Shown piece by piece: positions 36,531 through 45,127 of a DNA stretch of 64,000 nt. Under the pieces are notes generated by a model, which saw nothing but the letters and a program-made list of their open reading frames with translations, was not told the DNA's origin and ran no database searches. This DNA comes from JANQJD01 sp965601685 (GTDB lineage Bacteria; Pseudomonadota; Alphaproteobacteria; Rhodospirillales; Rhodospirillaceae), in assembly GCA_965601685.1 (NCBI GenBank), contig CBFCWI010000002.1, forward strand, positions 62,001 through 126,000, written 5' to 3'. The number at the start of each line of letters is the position of its first letter. The first letter of the stretch is position 1. A program made the position numbers and the translations under genes.

Positions 36531-37535
36531 ATGAGCTTGGAAAGAAAGCCAAGAGTCAGAGGCAAGGAAAGCGAAGGGGACACGTGTGCTCTTGCGACGG
36601 CCCGGCGCGTGCTGGAGACTGAAGCCGCTGCCTTGGTTGCCCTGGCAACCGCTCTAGGCCATGACTTCCTCACCACTCTTGATAAGATTGCTGCTGCAAG
36701 TGGGCGGGTGATTGTCTCTGGTATGGGTAAAAGTGGCCATGTAGCCCGCAAAATTGCTTCTACTTTCGCTTCTACCGGTACACCTGCTTTTTTCGTCCAC
36801 CCTGCGGAGGCGAGTCACGGAGATCTCGGCATGATCGCCAGGAGTGATGTGGTAGTTGCTTTGTCTAATTCTGGCGAGACTGGGGAGCTGACTGACCTTG
36901 TTGCCTATACACGACGTTTCGCTATTGGCCTCATCGCTATTACCAGTTGCCCGCATAGTAGTCTAGCGAAAGCTTCTGACGTCACTCTGCTGCTGCCGGA
37001 GATCTCAGAAGCCTGCCCACTTGGGCTTGCACCCACAACTTCCACCACTCTGATGCTCGCCTTGGGTGATGCAATTGCTGTTACTCTGCTAGCACGCCGT
37101 GGCTTCTCTGCAGCTGATTTTCGCATGTTTCATCCTGGGGGCAAGCTTGGCCAGAAGCTGCTGAAGGTAGCGGATCTCATGTACCAAGGGGACCATGTGC
37201 CCTTGGTATCAGCCGAGTTACCCATGGCAGAGGTTATTCCAGTCATGACCCAAAAAAGCCTAGGATGCGCGGGGGTAGTGGATGCTACAGGAGTGCTCTT
37301 AGGCGTTATTACCGATGGTGACTTACGCCGGCATATGTCACCTGCGTTGTTTGAGCAGACGGCACGAGCTGTGATGACACGTGATCCTAAAGGCGTGCCA
37401 GCAGGTGCACTAGCAGTCGAAGCATTGCGCCTGATGAATGATAACAAAATCACAAGTCTGTTTGTCCTAGCCGAAAATCGGAATCCCATTGGTCTTATTC
37501 ATGTACATGATTGCCTGCGTGCTGGAGTAGTATGA
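36531..37535 (+). CDS. kdsD: D-arabinose 5-phosphate isomerase
   Basis: Converts ribulose 5-phosphate to arabinose 5-phosphate, the first step to Kdo. 334 residues: a SIS sugar isomerase domain (about 40-185, with SGMGKSGHVARKIASTFASTG and SNSGETGE) and two CBS domains (about 210-330). First gene of the Kdo/LPS export series kdsD-lptC-lptA-lptB and functionally linked to waaA at the start of the window. AGGATT precedes the ATG. Confidence 0.95.
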   Translation: MSLERKPRVRGKESEGDTCALATARRVLETEAAALVALATALGHDFLTTLDKIAAASGRVIVSGMGKSGHVARKIASTFASTGTPAFFVHPAEASHGDLGMIARSDVVVALSNSGETGELTDLVAYTRRFAIGLIAITSCPHSSLAKASDVTLLLPEISEACPLGLAPTTSTTLMLALGDAIAVTLLARRGFSAADFRMFHPGGKLGQKLLKVADLMYQGDHVPLVSAELPMAEVIPVMTQKSLGCAGVVDATGVLLGVITDGDLRRHMSPALFEQTARAVMTRDPKGVPAGALAVEALRLMNDNKITSLFVLAENRNPIGLIHVHDCLRAGVV

Positions 37536-37598
37536 GGCGAGTGTCTCGTATCTTTCTTTCTATGTAGTCATTATGTAGTAAACAGCATATGAGCGTGT

Positions 37599-38231
37599 AT
37601 GATTCAGAACCGTGTGGACTGGTATAATAGGAGCCGCTGCCGCCGCAGTTTCTGTGTCTTCCTGATAAAGATCTGCCTGCTGGGTCTGGCCGTTTCTGCG
37701 GCGAGTCTAATCATTGTATGGCCTCAACTGAGTAACAGAGAGCCGCCGTTTGCGTTTGCCATGACAGGCTTGAGTAGTCGTGTGAAAATTGCCGCTGGCA
37801 TCACAAACGCCCGTTACTATGTCAGCTCTGACAATGATTGTCCAATATCAATCAATTCTGAATTTATGTATCAAACGTTGGCTAGAAAAATCAATATTTT
37901 ATTTCCAATCATTGATTTTCTACAGAAAAATAATACACAGATTCTGTTAGAGGCTGATAGAGGATGGTATGATTACGAATGTATGCTTCTACATATAGAG
38001 AATAATATGCATATATTCTATGATGAAAGTTATATACTACGTACTGATGTCGCTCACATTGATATAGAAGATGGGAATTCTTTTAGCCACAGTCCCATTA
38101 CTGGCTACGGAGCGCTGGGCACGCTAACTGGTGAGGGATTGCATATTCTTGATCGAGGCGACACTGTTGCACTGACTGGTCAATCTCGGCTACTGCTGAA
38201 TCTCTCGCCTACTCCACCTCCCCAAATCTGA
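37599..38231 (+). CDS. lptC: LPS export ABC transporter periplasmic protein LptC
   Basis: 210 residues: one N-terminal membrane anchor (about 20-42) followed by a periplasmic beta-jellyroll with little conserved sequence. Ends with the family-like LTGEGLHILDRGDTVALTGQSRLLL. LptC joins the inner-membrane LptBFG motor to periplasmic LptA. The central part (residues 85-150) is AT-rich and rich in Asn, Ile and Tyr compared with its neighbours, suggesting relaxed constraint. Identity rests largely on its place between kdsD and lptA. Confidence 0.82.
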   Translation: MIQNRVDWYNRSRCRRSFCVFLIKICLLGLAVSAASLIIVWPQLSNREPPFAFAMTGLSSRVKIAAGITNARYYVSSDNDCPISINSEFMYQTLARKINILFPIIDFLQKNNTQILLEADRGWYDYECMLLHIENNMHIFYDESYILRTDVAHIDIEDGNSFSHSPITGYGALGTLTGEGLHILDRGDTVALTGQSRLLLNLSPTPPPQI

Positions 38232-38354
38232 TCCCCTATAAATGGGGTTATACTTGTTTCTGCTACAGACTCCAGCGTCCCGAAGATATGCCAGGATGAT
38301 TAAAGCTCACCTCTGTACACTCTGCCTAACCAGAGATATTGGAGGCAACGCGCA

Positions 38355-39260
38355 ATGATTGCCACGCTACAAAGGTGGGTAAAAGTCCTGATTCTAGGAA
38401 CCACCTGGCTGGTTGCCAACAGTCTGTGGACACAAGGCAAGAGATATGAGCCTGCAGCAGCCAATGTTGGGCTGCCCACTGCCATACAAGCCGAGCAAGG
38501 CATCAAGTGGCAAAGAAATGGCAGACGGTTTACTGCCCATGGCAACGTGCGAGTCAATCATCGCTCCATGAGAATTGGAACGGACACTCTTACAGCGTCC
38601 TATTACGATCGCACGATGAGCCACACCGCTGAACTCGACTGGCTGCAGGCTGCTGGTAACATCCGTGTTACCTCCCCGATGGGAACCGCCTCTGGTGAGG
38701 CGGCTGACTATGATGTATATGATCAAGTTCTGTGCCTGATTGGTTACCCCGCTCACCTGGAAACGGCAACAGAAACCCTCACAGCTCGTAAGGTCATCGA
38801 ATATCGTGAGGAGCAGCAGGTTGCAGTAGCCCGTGGTGATGTGCACCTCGTCACACAGGAAGGGTGTGTGTTACGTGCTGATATGATCACAGCTGACTTT
38901 CGCCGGAGTACACAGTGGATGCAGAAAAGAATCATACTCTTGGAAGTGACAGGTGGTGTGCGCATCGAAATGGCTGCAGCGATCTCCCGTGGAGAACACG
39001 CTCTCTACAATGCGGCAACCGGTCTAGCCACTGTAATGGATTCTGTAAAGATTACCAGTAGTCATAATCAACTCCAGGGAACACGTGCCATTATCAACAC
39101 GAAGAGCGGTCTCAGTCGGCTGTATACAACAGCGGTATTAGGGCAACAGGCCAGAACACAGGGACGTGTGAAACTGCTGCTCCTACCAAACCTGCCAAAT
39201 AGGCAGATCCCTTGCGGGGCCAGTCATGTGAATGTCAACCGACGTTCGACTGGTCCATAG
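38355..39260 (+). CDS. lptA: LPS export periplasmic protein LptA (OstA family), long form
   Basis: 301 residues, clearly longer than typical LptA proteins (about 170-250). A signal-like N-terminus (9-25) is followed by recurring beta-jellyroll units: HGNVRVNHRSM...DTLTASY, AAGNIRVTSPMGTASGEAADYD, ETLTARKVIEY, ARGDVHLV...LRADMITADF, TGGVRIEMAAAISRGEHALYN. LptA forms the periplasmic bridge that carries LPS to the outer membrane. GGAGG lies nine bases before the ATG. The extra length could reflect additional jellyroll units. Confidence 0.85.
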   Translation: MIATLQRWVKVLILGTTWLVANSLWTQGKRYEPAAANVGLPTAIQAEQGIKWQRNGRRFTAHGNVRVNHRSMRIGTDTLTASYYDRTMSHTAELDWLQAAGNIRVTSPMGTASGEAADYDVYDQVLCLIGYPAHLETATETLTARKVIEYREEQQVAVARGDVHLVTQEGCVLRADMITADFRRSTQWMQKRIILLEVTGGVRIEMAAAISRGEHALYNAATGLATVMDSVKITSSHNQLQGTRAIINTKSGLSRLYTTAVLGQQARTQGRVKLLLLPNLPNRQIPCGASHVNVNRRSTGP

Positions 39261-39437
39261 AGTCAGTCTATAGCGTCATCTCGTTGACAGGAGATATTTT
39301 TATCGTAGGAAGGGTGGAGTCTGCTTACCTAGGGTGTTATAGCAAAATATTGCTTAGAATCCAGCAAGGTGAGCGTGAGACTAGGCCAGGGTACGAGGGT
39401 AGTATTGCTGCGGAACTGTACGGATAAACAGAAGTCT

Positions 39438-40208
39438 ATGTGGCCGGAGAATGGGGAATCTCCCCCACCATATTCTGCTACTGGAGCGAGCGGTCTTGCT
39501 GCCTACAATCTTGGTAAGTGTTTTGAGAACCGGGTGATCTTACGGGGGGTCAATCTTTCTGTCAGACGGGGTGAAGCCGTTGGTTTACTTGGGCCTAATG
39601 GCGCCGGCAAGACAACCTGCTTTTACTGTATCATAGGACTAGTCCGGCCTGACACAGGCTCAATTGAACTGGATGGTCGCTGTATTACTACTTTGCCTAT
39701 GTATCAACGGGCAAGGCTGGGTGTTGGGTATTTACCGCAGGAGCAGTCCATATTCCGTGGCCTCACGGTCGAGGCTAACATCATGGCGGTTCTCGAAATG
39801 CTCGAACAGGATCGCGACCGCCGTGCTGCCATGCTAGAAGCGCTATTGGCCGAATTCTCTATTACCCATCTACGTAAGACACCTGCACTTGCTCTATCTG
39901 GTGGGGAAAGACGACGGGTGGAGATTGCACGTGCTCTAGCGTCTCAGCCGGGTTTTATCTTACTTGACGAACCGCTCGCTGGTGTGGATCCCATTGTAGT
40001 CAGTGAGATCCGCGATCTCGTGGCTCATCTTAAGGACCGTGGAATCGGCGTGCTGATTACTGATCATAATGTTCGGGAGACACTGGAGATCATTGATCGC
40101 GTGTATATCCTCTATGATGGCCGAGTCTTAATGAAAGGCCGACCGTCAGAAATTATCGACAACACGGATGTGCGGCGCGTCTATCTAGGGGAACGATTTA
40201 ATCTCTGA
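39438..40208 (+). CDS. lptB: LPS export ABC transporter ATPase LptB
   Basis: 256 residues from the ATG at 39438; a GTG at 39369 in frame would add 23 residues unlike the family. ABC motifs: Walker A GPNGAGKT (about 56-63), signature LSGGERRR (about 150-157), Walker B ILLDEPLAG (about 175-183), with the LptB-specific VEANIMAVLE and the HNVRETLEI region. Powers LPS extraction from the inner membrane. In related genomes rpoN follows immediately; here only its remains do. Confidence 0.94.
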   Translation: MWPENGESPPPYSATGASGLAAYNLGKCFENRVILRGVNLSVRRGEAVGLLGPNGAGKTTCFYCIIGLVRPDTGSIELDGRCITTLPMYQRARLGVGYLPQEQSIFRGLTVEANIMAVLEMLEQDRDRRAAMLEALLAEFSITHLRKTPALALSGGERRRVEIARALASQPGFILLDEPLAGVDPIVVSEIRDLVAHLKDRGIGVLITDHNVRETLEIIDRVYILYDGRVLMKGRPSEIIDNTDVRRVYLGERFNL

Positions 40209-40245
40209 CACTCGTTATCTATCGTTATAGTCTATCGTCCAAGCT

Positions 40246-40843
40246 CAGTTAGAGCTTGCGGAGCACGTGACATGCTCGATCCTACCGAGGACAGGGAATA
40301 CGCGCGATCACCAAAAATCAGTCTGCTCAGCAGCGAGTCAGGAGTTCCTGACAGGGCAGAGCGCGACATGCATGCACTCATAATACAATTACCCGTTTGA
40401 GCGGAGCACCTTTGGCTGCATTGGCGGCGACTCATCGATTATAAGACTCACCATTGAGCAGGCTGCTTCTAGGAGCACAGTACCCGTGTCAGGTTGTCGG
40501 AAAGTCGGTGTGGGAATGGTTGGAATCGATCCACGCACTCGCGAAACACCACATACATAATTTTCTGCCAGCCTAGCATATTTCTTGAACACCCTAGTGA
40601 CAGAAATGCGAACTCTGGATACAGATTGTTCTTGACGCGCGGCTACATTGACCTCTGCAAAAACCTGCAACACATTACTTGTATAGAACATTATATCATG
40701 ATCGTTACGCGATAAAAAAGCAGGCTGTATGATCTGCGAAGAAATGGGTAGATTGTATATGTCAGAATGCAGTTGGAATCGATCCAGACCGCTCTGTTGA
40801 AAGGAAAACGGTTCACTCAGAAGAAGTCATACGTGCGCCATCA
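40246..40843 (+). pseudogene. rpoN: rpoN relic (sigma-54)
   Basis: Broken pieces of sigma-54 can be read in order between lptB and hpf, the normal place of rpoN. At 40246 QLELAEHV resembles the region I NLEL stretch. At 40445 DSPLSRLLLGAQYPCQV matches NSDTLPRVLVNQxYYARV, and in the same frame EWLESIHALA matches the NWLxKSLxQRA stretch. At 40579 IFLEHP corresponds to AFFEHG. At 40796 VERKTV...APS echoes the RpoN box VARRTVAKYRE...PSS. Stops and frame changes interrupt it, and at about 600 bases it is far shorter than a full gene. By-eye evidence plus synteny. A 14-base repeat occurs at 40520 and 40773. Confidence 0.65.
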
Positions 40844-41075
40844 TAGCGGATAGAGATAGCGACAGAGGATCTTATGGATGCAGCACTACCAAGTAGGGTC
40901 AATACAAAGACTAGAAGTACCATGGAAAAATAGCTCATGGCATAGAGGTGTTTCTCTAGCCAAGCTTTTTTAGCTTTCCACGAGAGTAGCAAGTTTTAGT
41001 GCCCTAAAGATAGCCTATTGGCTTATAGCATGTGAATGTGAGAGTTTATGGTAATCTCTTTTAGGATGATAAGCT

Positions 41076-41642
41076 ATGCAAATAACTATTAAAGGAAAGC
41101 ATATCGCTGTCGGAGACGCTTTACGTTCCCATGCAGAGCAATCATTACATTTATTAGTATCTAAGTTTTTTGACAAGGCTATTGATGCAACAGTTGTATT
41201 ATCACGTGAAGCACACAATTTCCGAGTGGATATCACCGTGCATCCGTTCCGAGGTGTAACTGTTAAGGGCAGCGGGGTTGCAAGCGAAGCCTACGCTGCT
41301 TTTGATGCAGCTACAAACCGAATCGAACGCCAATTACGCCGCTACAAAGGGCGCTTTTTTGATCACAAAACTAAGGGAGAGGTCGTGGCAGCCCAGTACG
41401 CTATTATCGCCGCTCAAGAAGAGGATAATGAAGACAGCCCTGTAGAGCATACCCCGATCATCATCGCTGAAATGAGTGCTGAAGTACCAGTTTGCAGTGT
41501 CAGCGGCGCTGTCATGCGGCTTGATCTGGCCAATGCGACAGCAGTTTTATTCCGTAACAGTGTCCATGGCCGCTTAAATATGGTCTACCGTCGCCCCGAC
41601 GGTAATATCGGTTGGGTAGACCCAAAAGATCATCATCTCTGA
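41076..41642 (+). CDS. hpf: Ribosome hibernation promoting factor, long form
   Basis: 188 residues: N-terminal HPF/RaiA domain (1-95; MQITIKGKHIAVGDALRSH) and the C-terminal ribosome-dimerisation domain of long HPF (about 130-188, ending VYRRPDGNIGWVDPKDHH). Silences ribosomes in stationary phase or stress by forming 100S dimers. AGGAT lies upstream of the ATG. In intact alphaproteobacterial operons it follows rpoN and may be co-transcribed with it; here the rpoN relic lies between it and lptB, so it may depend on its own promoter. Confidence 0.94.
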   Translation: MQITIKGKHIAVGDALRSHAEQSLHLLVSKFFDKAIDATVVLSREAHNFRVDITVHPFRGVTVKGSGVASEAYAAFDAATNRIERQLRRYKGRFFDHKTKGEVVAAQYAIIAAQEEDNEDSPVEHTPIIIAEMSAEVPVCSVSGAVMRLDLANATAVLFRNSVHGRLNMVYRRPDGNIGWVDPKDHHL

Positions 41643-41673
41643 TTATCTTCAACCCTAGAGGAAAGGGCGGAGC

Positions 41674-42138
41674 ATGGAGATTATTGATCTCATCCACCCG
41701 AAAAGCATCATTGCGAATCTCAGGGTCACCAGCAAAAAACAGGCTCTGCAAGCAATGGCGCGCCGGGCAGCTGACTTGACAGGGCAGAGTGAACGCCAGA
41801 TTTTTGAAATCCTACTAGAGCGTGAACGGCTTGGTACAACGGGAGTAGGCGATGGTATTGCCATTCCGCATGGGAAGCTGCCACATCTTAACCGTCTCTA
41901 TGGAATATTTGCTCGTTTAAATAGTGCAATAAATTTTGAATCAATTGACGAGCGTCCAGTAGATTTGATCTTCCTACTGCTAGCTCCGGAGGTAGCTGGA
42001 GTGGAGCATTTGCAAGCCTTAGCACGTATATCACGGCTTTTACGGAACAAGGGAACATGTGATAAATTACGTGACTCTGACAGAGTCGAGGTCATTTATG
42101 CTCTGCTTACAGAACCCAGACCTAGCCAAGCGGTCTGA
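41674..42138 (+). CDS. ptsN: Nitrogen-type PTS enzyme IIA (PtsN)
   Basis: 154 residues, EIIA-Ntr. The phosphorylated histidine lies in AIPHGKLP near residue 70, in the usual GIAIPHG context. Regulatory phosphoprotein of the PTS-Ntr chain that affects potassium and nitrogen metabolism; it carries no sugar. GGGCGGAGC precedes the ATG, 31 bases after hpf. Retained although rpoN, its classical genetic neighbour, is decayed. A terminator-like hairpin follows. Confidence 0.95.
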   Translation: MEIIDLIHPKSIIANLRVTSKKQALQAMARRAADLTGQSERQIFEILLERERLGTTGVGDGIAIPHGKLPHLNRLYGIFARLNSAINFESIDERPVDLIFLLLAPEVAGVEHLQALARISRLLRNKGTCDKLRDSDRVEVIYALLTEPRPSQAV

Positions 42139-42185
42139 GAATCGCCTTGCTCTTTTGCCTTTTGAACCCTTAATCTGCCTCTTCC

Positions 42186-42209
42186 AGAGGAGTCTAAAAT
42201 CCTCTTTTT
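42186..42209 (+). terminator. Intrinsic terminator after ptsN
   Basis: AGAGGA (42186-42191) and TCCTCT (42200-42205) form a stem around an 8-base loop, followed directly by a run of five T (42205-42209). Lies 48 bases after the ptsN stop. The rest of the 330-base gap before dapB shows no gene. Confidence 0.65.
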
Positions 42210-42470
42210 GGAGCATCTCTCTACTTTCACATGTATCGCGTACTACACGTAACATTCCATTTTTCTGAGCACAGAATGATGCCATGTAAAGTAGTAGTAT
42301 GAGTATAGCGCCGCTCCCATACGGAAACTCCATTGCACACAACCCGCCTCATGGGAGCGAGACCACAGATTTGGTTAGCAGCTTCTTCAAAATATGGTAG
42401 TTGCTTTCCGGTATAGTGCTTTTGTACTTACACTGTTCAATGGAATATCCTTCTAAAGGTCATTTTTATT

Positions 42471-43277
42471 ATGAAAGTAGGAATCTTTGGTTGTAATGGG
42501 CGTATGGGGCGGAGTCTTATCACCCAAGTTCTTGAGACAGAGTCCTGTGTTCTGGTGGGAGGAACCGAGCGCTCTAGCTCCTCTGCCATCGGCCAGGACA
42601 TTGCGACACTTGTCGGTCACCCCCCTATTGGGCGCCTTGTTGAGCAAGAGCCGCGGTTGCTGTTCGACGTTGCAGATGTAGTGATCGACTTCTCCTCGCC
42701 AGAGGCAACGTTTGCTAACGCTGCTTTGGCTGCGGAGACGCATACAGCGCTCGTCGTTGGCACCACTGGTTTAGAGTCGCAACATACCACCGCTCTGGCA
42801 GCAGCAGCACAGCATGCCCCTGTGCTTTATTCTCCGAACATGAGTCTCGGTATGAATGTGCTATTCTCTCTTGTCAAACGGGTGAGCCACGTTCTCGATG
42901 ACAGCTATGATATAGAAGTTTTTGAGATGCATCACCGTAGCAAGGTAGATGCGCCATCTGGCACCGCCCTGGAACTGGGACGGGCTGCAGCTCTGGGGCG
43001 TGGCAGGGACCTCGCGGCGCAACGCGCCCGCGACGGCCATATCGGCCAGCGTCAGAAGGGTCACATTGGTTTCGCTGTAGCACGGGGAGGGGATGTCATA
43101 GGTGAGCATACCGTCCTCTTCATTGCTGATGGCGAACGGGTGGAGATGACACATAAGGCCAGCGCGCGGGGGATTTTCGTGCGTGGTGCCATGCGGGCTG
43201 CATCGTGGCTGTGGGAGCACCGCCAATCGGGTCTGTATTCGATGCAAGATGTACTAGGGCTAGAGGGAAGGGAGTGA
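42471..43277 (+). CDS. dapB: 4-hydroxy-tetrahydrodipicolinate reductase
   Basis: Second dedicated step of lysine/diaminopimelate synthesis, NAD(P)H-dependent. 268 residues: the nucleotide-binding GCNGRMG at 8-14, VVIDFSSPEA near 80-90, VVGTTG near 102, and the substrate motif EMHHRSKVDAPSGTA (about 153-167). Its stop overlaps a possible GTG start of the next gene, so the two are probably one transcript. Confidence 0.96.
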   Translation: MKVGIFGCNGRMGRSLITQVLETESCVLVGGTERSSSSAIGQDIATLVGHPPIGRLVEQEPRLLFDVADVVIDFSSPEATFANAALAAETHTALVVGTTGLESQHTTALAAAAQHAPVLYSPNMSLGMNVLFSLVKRVSHVLDDSYDIEVFEMHHRSKVDAPSGTALELGRAAALGRGRDLAAQRARDGHIGQRQKGHIGFAVARGGDVIGEHTVLFIADGERVEMTHKASARGIFVRGAMRAASWLWEHRQSGLYSMQDVLGLEGRE

Positions 43278-43285
43278 AAACCGAT

Positions 43286-44068
43286 ATGCACTGTCTTCCC
43301 TCACCTGCTGTCTTTCTGCCGGCTGTTCGCCATCTTGCGCGTCAGGCCGGAGAGGCTGTCTTATCAGTTTACCACTCGGCTTTTTCTGTAATGACTAAAA
43401 CAGACGATTCACCAGTGACGGAGGCTGATCAGATAGCCGAACGGCTCATTGTCGAGGGTCTGCAGCGACTCACATGCGATATTCCGGTTGTGGCCGAAGA
43501 ATCTATAACTGCCAGGTGGCCGCTAGAGGCACCAGACAGTCCGTTCTGGCTTGTGGATCCTCTTGATGGGACAGAGGATTTCATCCAGCACAACGACGAG
43601 TTTACTATTAACATCGCCTTAATTCAGAAGCAGCGGCCAGTGCTCGGAGTGATATATGTACCAGTCTATGAACACCTATACGCTGCTGTAAAGCAGGGCA
43701 CGGCTATGGTAGAGAGAGCCGGTATAGCGAATCCTATTTGCGTCCGCGTACCACCAGCTCACGATGTGGTAGTAGTCGCCAGCCGCACACATGGAGATCC
43801 TGCTTTGCTCGAGGCATTTCTGCACAGTCGCCAGGCACAATGCGTTATCCGTGCCAGCAGTTCGCTGAAATTATGCCTAGTGGCGGCAGGCAAGGCCGAT
43901 TTCTACCCGCGTTTTGGCAAGACTATGGAATGGGATACCGCTGCTGGGCACGCTATTCTCAATGCTGCCGGCGGTCGTGTGTGTACGACCAGCGGCGAGG
44001 AGCTACACTATGGTAAGCCCGGCTTCGGCAACCCCAATTTTATCGCCTGCGGCGCAGCGCCTTGCTGA
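43286..44068 (+). CDS. cysQ: 3'(2'),5'-bisphosphate nucleotidase CysQ (inositol monophosphatase family)
   Basis: 260 residues. Metal-binding motifs of the lithium-sensitive phosphatase family are complete: VAEES (about 68-72), DPLDGTEDF (about 90-98) and EWDTAAGHAIL (about 215-225). The combination fits CysQ, which removes phosphate from adenosine 3',5'-bisphosphate left by sulfate assimilation, better than inositol monophosphatase. Starts at the ATG at 43286 (GGGAG upstream) or at an in-frame GTG at 43274 overlapping the dapB stop. Overlaps miaA by 59 bases. Confidence 0.88.
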   Translation: MHCLPSPAVFLPAVRHLARQAGEAVLSVYHSAFSVMTKTDDSPVTEADQIAERLIVEGLQRLTCDIPVVAEESITARWPLEAPDSPFWLVDPLDGTEDFIQHNDEFTINIALIQKQRPVLGVIYVPVYEHLYAAVKQGTAMVERAGIANPICVRVPPAHDVVVVASRTHGDPALLEAFLHSRQAQCVIRASSSLKLCLVAAGKADFYPRFGKTMEWDTAAGHAILNAAGGRVCTTSGEELHYGKPGFGNPNFIACGAAPC

Positions 44069-45026
44069 CGACCATACGATACGTCCACCGATCATTATTG
44101 TGGCAGGGCCGACTGCGTGCGGGAAGTCGGCCTTGGCGTTGGTGGTAGCTGAAGCGTTTGAGGGCACAGTCATTAACGCTGACAGCATGCAGGTTTACCG
44201 TGATCTGTCTCTGCTCACTGCTAAGCCTAGTGCCACTGACATGGCGCAGGTACCACACAGGCTATACAGTATATTCGATGCGACAGAAAAATGTTCAGCA
44301 GCCCGTTGGCTTTCCCTCGCACGTACTGCAGTGGCTGAAGCGCATCAGGCAGGACGGCTGCCAATCGTGGTGGGTGGCACAGGTCTTTACCTAGAGGTCC
44401 TGCAGCACGGCCTGGCTCCTGTGCCAGAGATACCTGTAGCTGTGCAAGCTGAGACACGTGCCTTGATGGCAGCCATTGGACCCGCTGCCTTCCATACTAG
44501 GCTAGCAATGCGCGATCCAGCTATGGCGGCACGGCTGCACCCTTTGGATACACAGCGCCTGCAACGGGCATGGGAGGTCATAGCAGCCACAGGCTATTCT
44601 CTCTCTGACTGGTGGCAGATGAAAACAGGTAATCTATATGCGCGATTCTGTTCCCTCCTGCTGATGCCGGCGCGACCGGTACTGCATGCAAGCTGCGACG
44701 GCCGCTTCTGGCACATGGTAGCTGCTGGGGGGGTGGTCACGGAGGTAGCAGACTTGCTAGCACGGAATCTGCCACCAGGTTGTCCTATCCTGAAAGCAAT
44801 GGGTGTAGCGGCGTTGGCCAACTATATACGAGGCCGTTTAACTCTGGAAGAAGCTATCGTCGCAGGGCAAACAATCACGCGTCGCTATGCCAAGCGTCAG
44901 TGCACATGGTTTCGTCATCGCCTCAAAGACGCCTTGACAGTACCTGATCGGTATTTTGCCGATCATCCTTCGACTATTGAGATTCTTTCCTTTATTCACC
45001 ACTTTCTGTTGGCTAGCAAACGCTAA
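44010..45026 (+). CDS. miaA: tRNA dimethylallyltransferase
   Basis: Adds an isopentenyl group to A37 of tRNAs reading U-starting codons. 338 residues from the ATG at 44010, seven bases after GAGGAG and inside the end of cysQ. P-loop GPTACGKS (33-40), INADSMQVYRDL (about 55-66), VVGGTGLYL (about 120-128), and PxDxQRLQRAWEV, where the family usually has NDxxRxxRALEV. The segment after TGYSLSDWW is shorter than usual, but the tail RYAKRQxTWFR is intact. Looks functional though divergent. Confidence 0.92.
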   Translation: MVSPASATPILSPAAQRLADDHTIRPPIIIVAGPTACGKSALALVVAEAFEGTVINADSMQVYRDLSLLTAKPSATDMAQVPHRLYSIFDATEKCSAARWLSLARTAVAEAHQAGRLPIVVGGTGLYLEVLQHGLAPVPEIPVAVQAETRALMAAIGPAAFHTRLAMRDPAMAARLHPLDTQRLQRAWEVIAATGYSLSDWWQMKTGNLYARFCSLLLMPARPVLHASCDGRFWHMVAAGGVVTEVADLLARNLPPGCPILKAMGVAALANYIRGRLTLEEAIVAGQTITRRYAKRQCTWFRHRLKDALTVPDRYFADHPSTIEILSFIHHFLLASKR

Positions 45027-45127
45027 CTGATAGTGTATCTATTCTTAGTCTATTCCGAGGTAACAAAAGCGCGCTACAGTTATAAGAGAACATGCTTGGC
45101 TTCGTGGCGCTATAGATAGGAGCTTCC

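Noticed and set aside
40389..40691. 100-codon minus-strand ORF between lptB and hpf
   Set aside because: Overlaps the rpoN relic on the other strand; no family resemblance.
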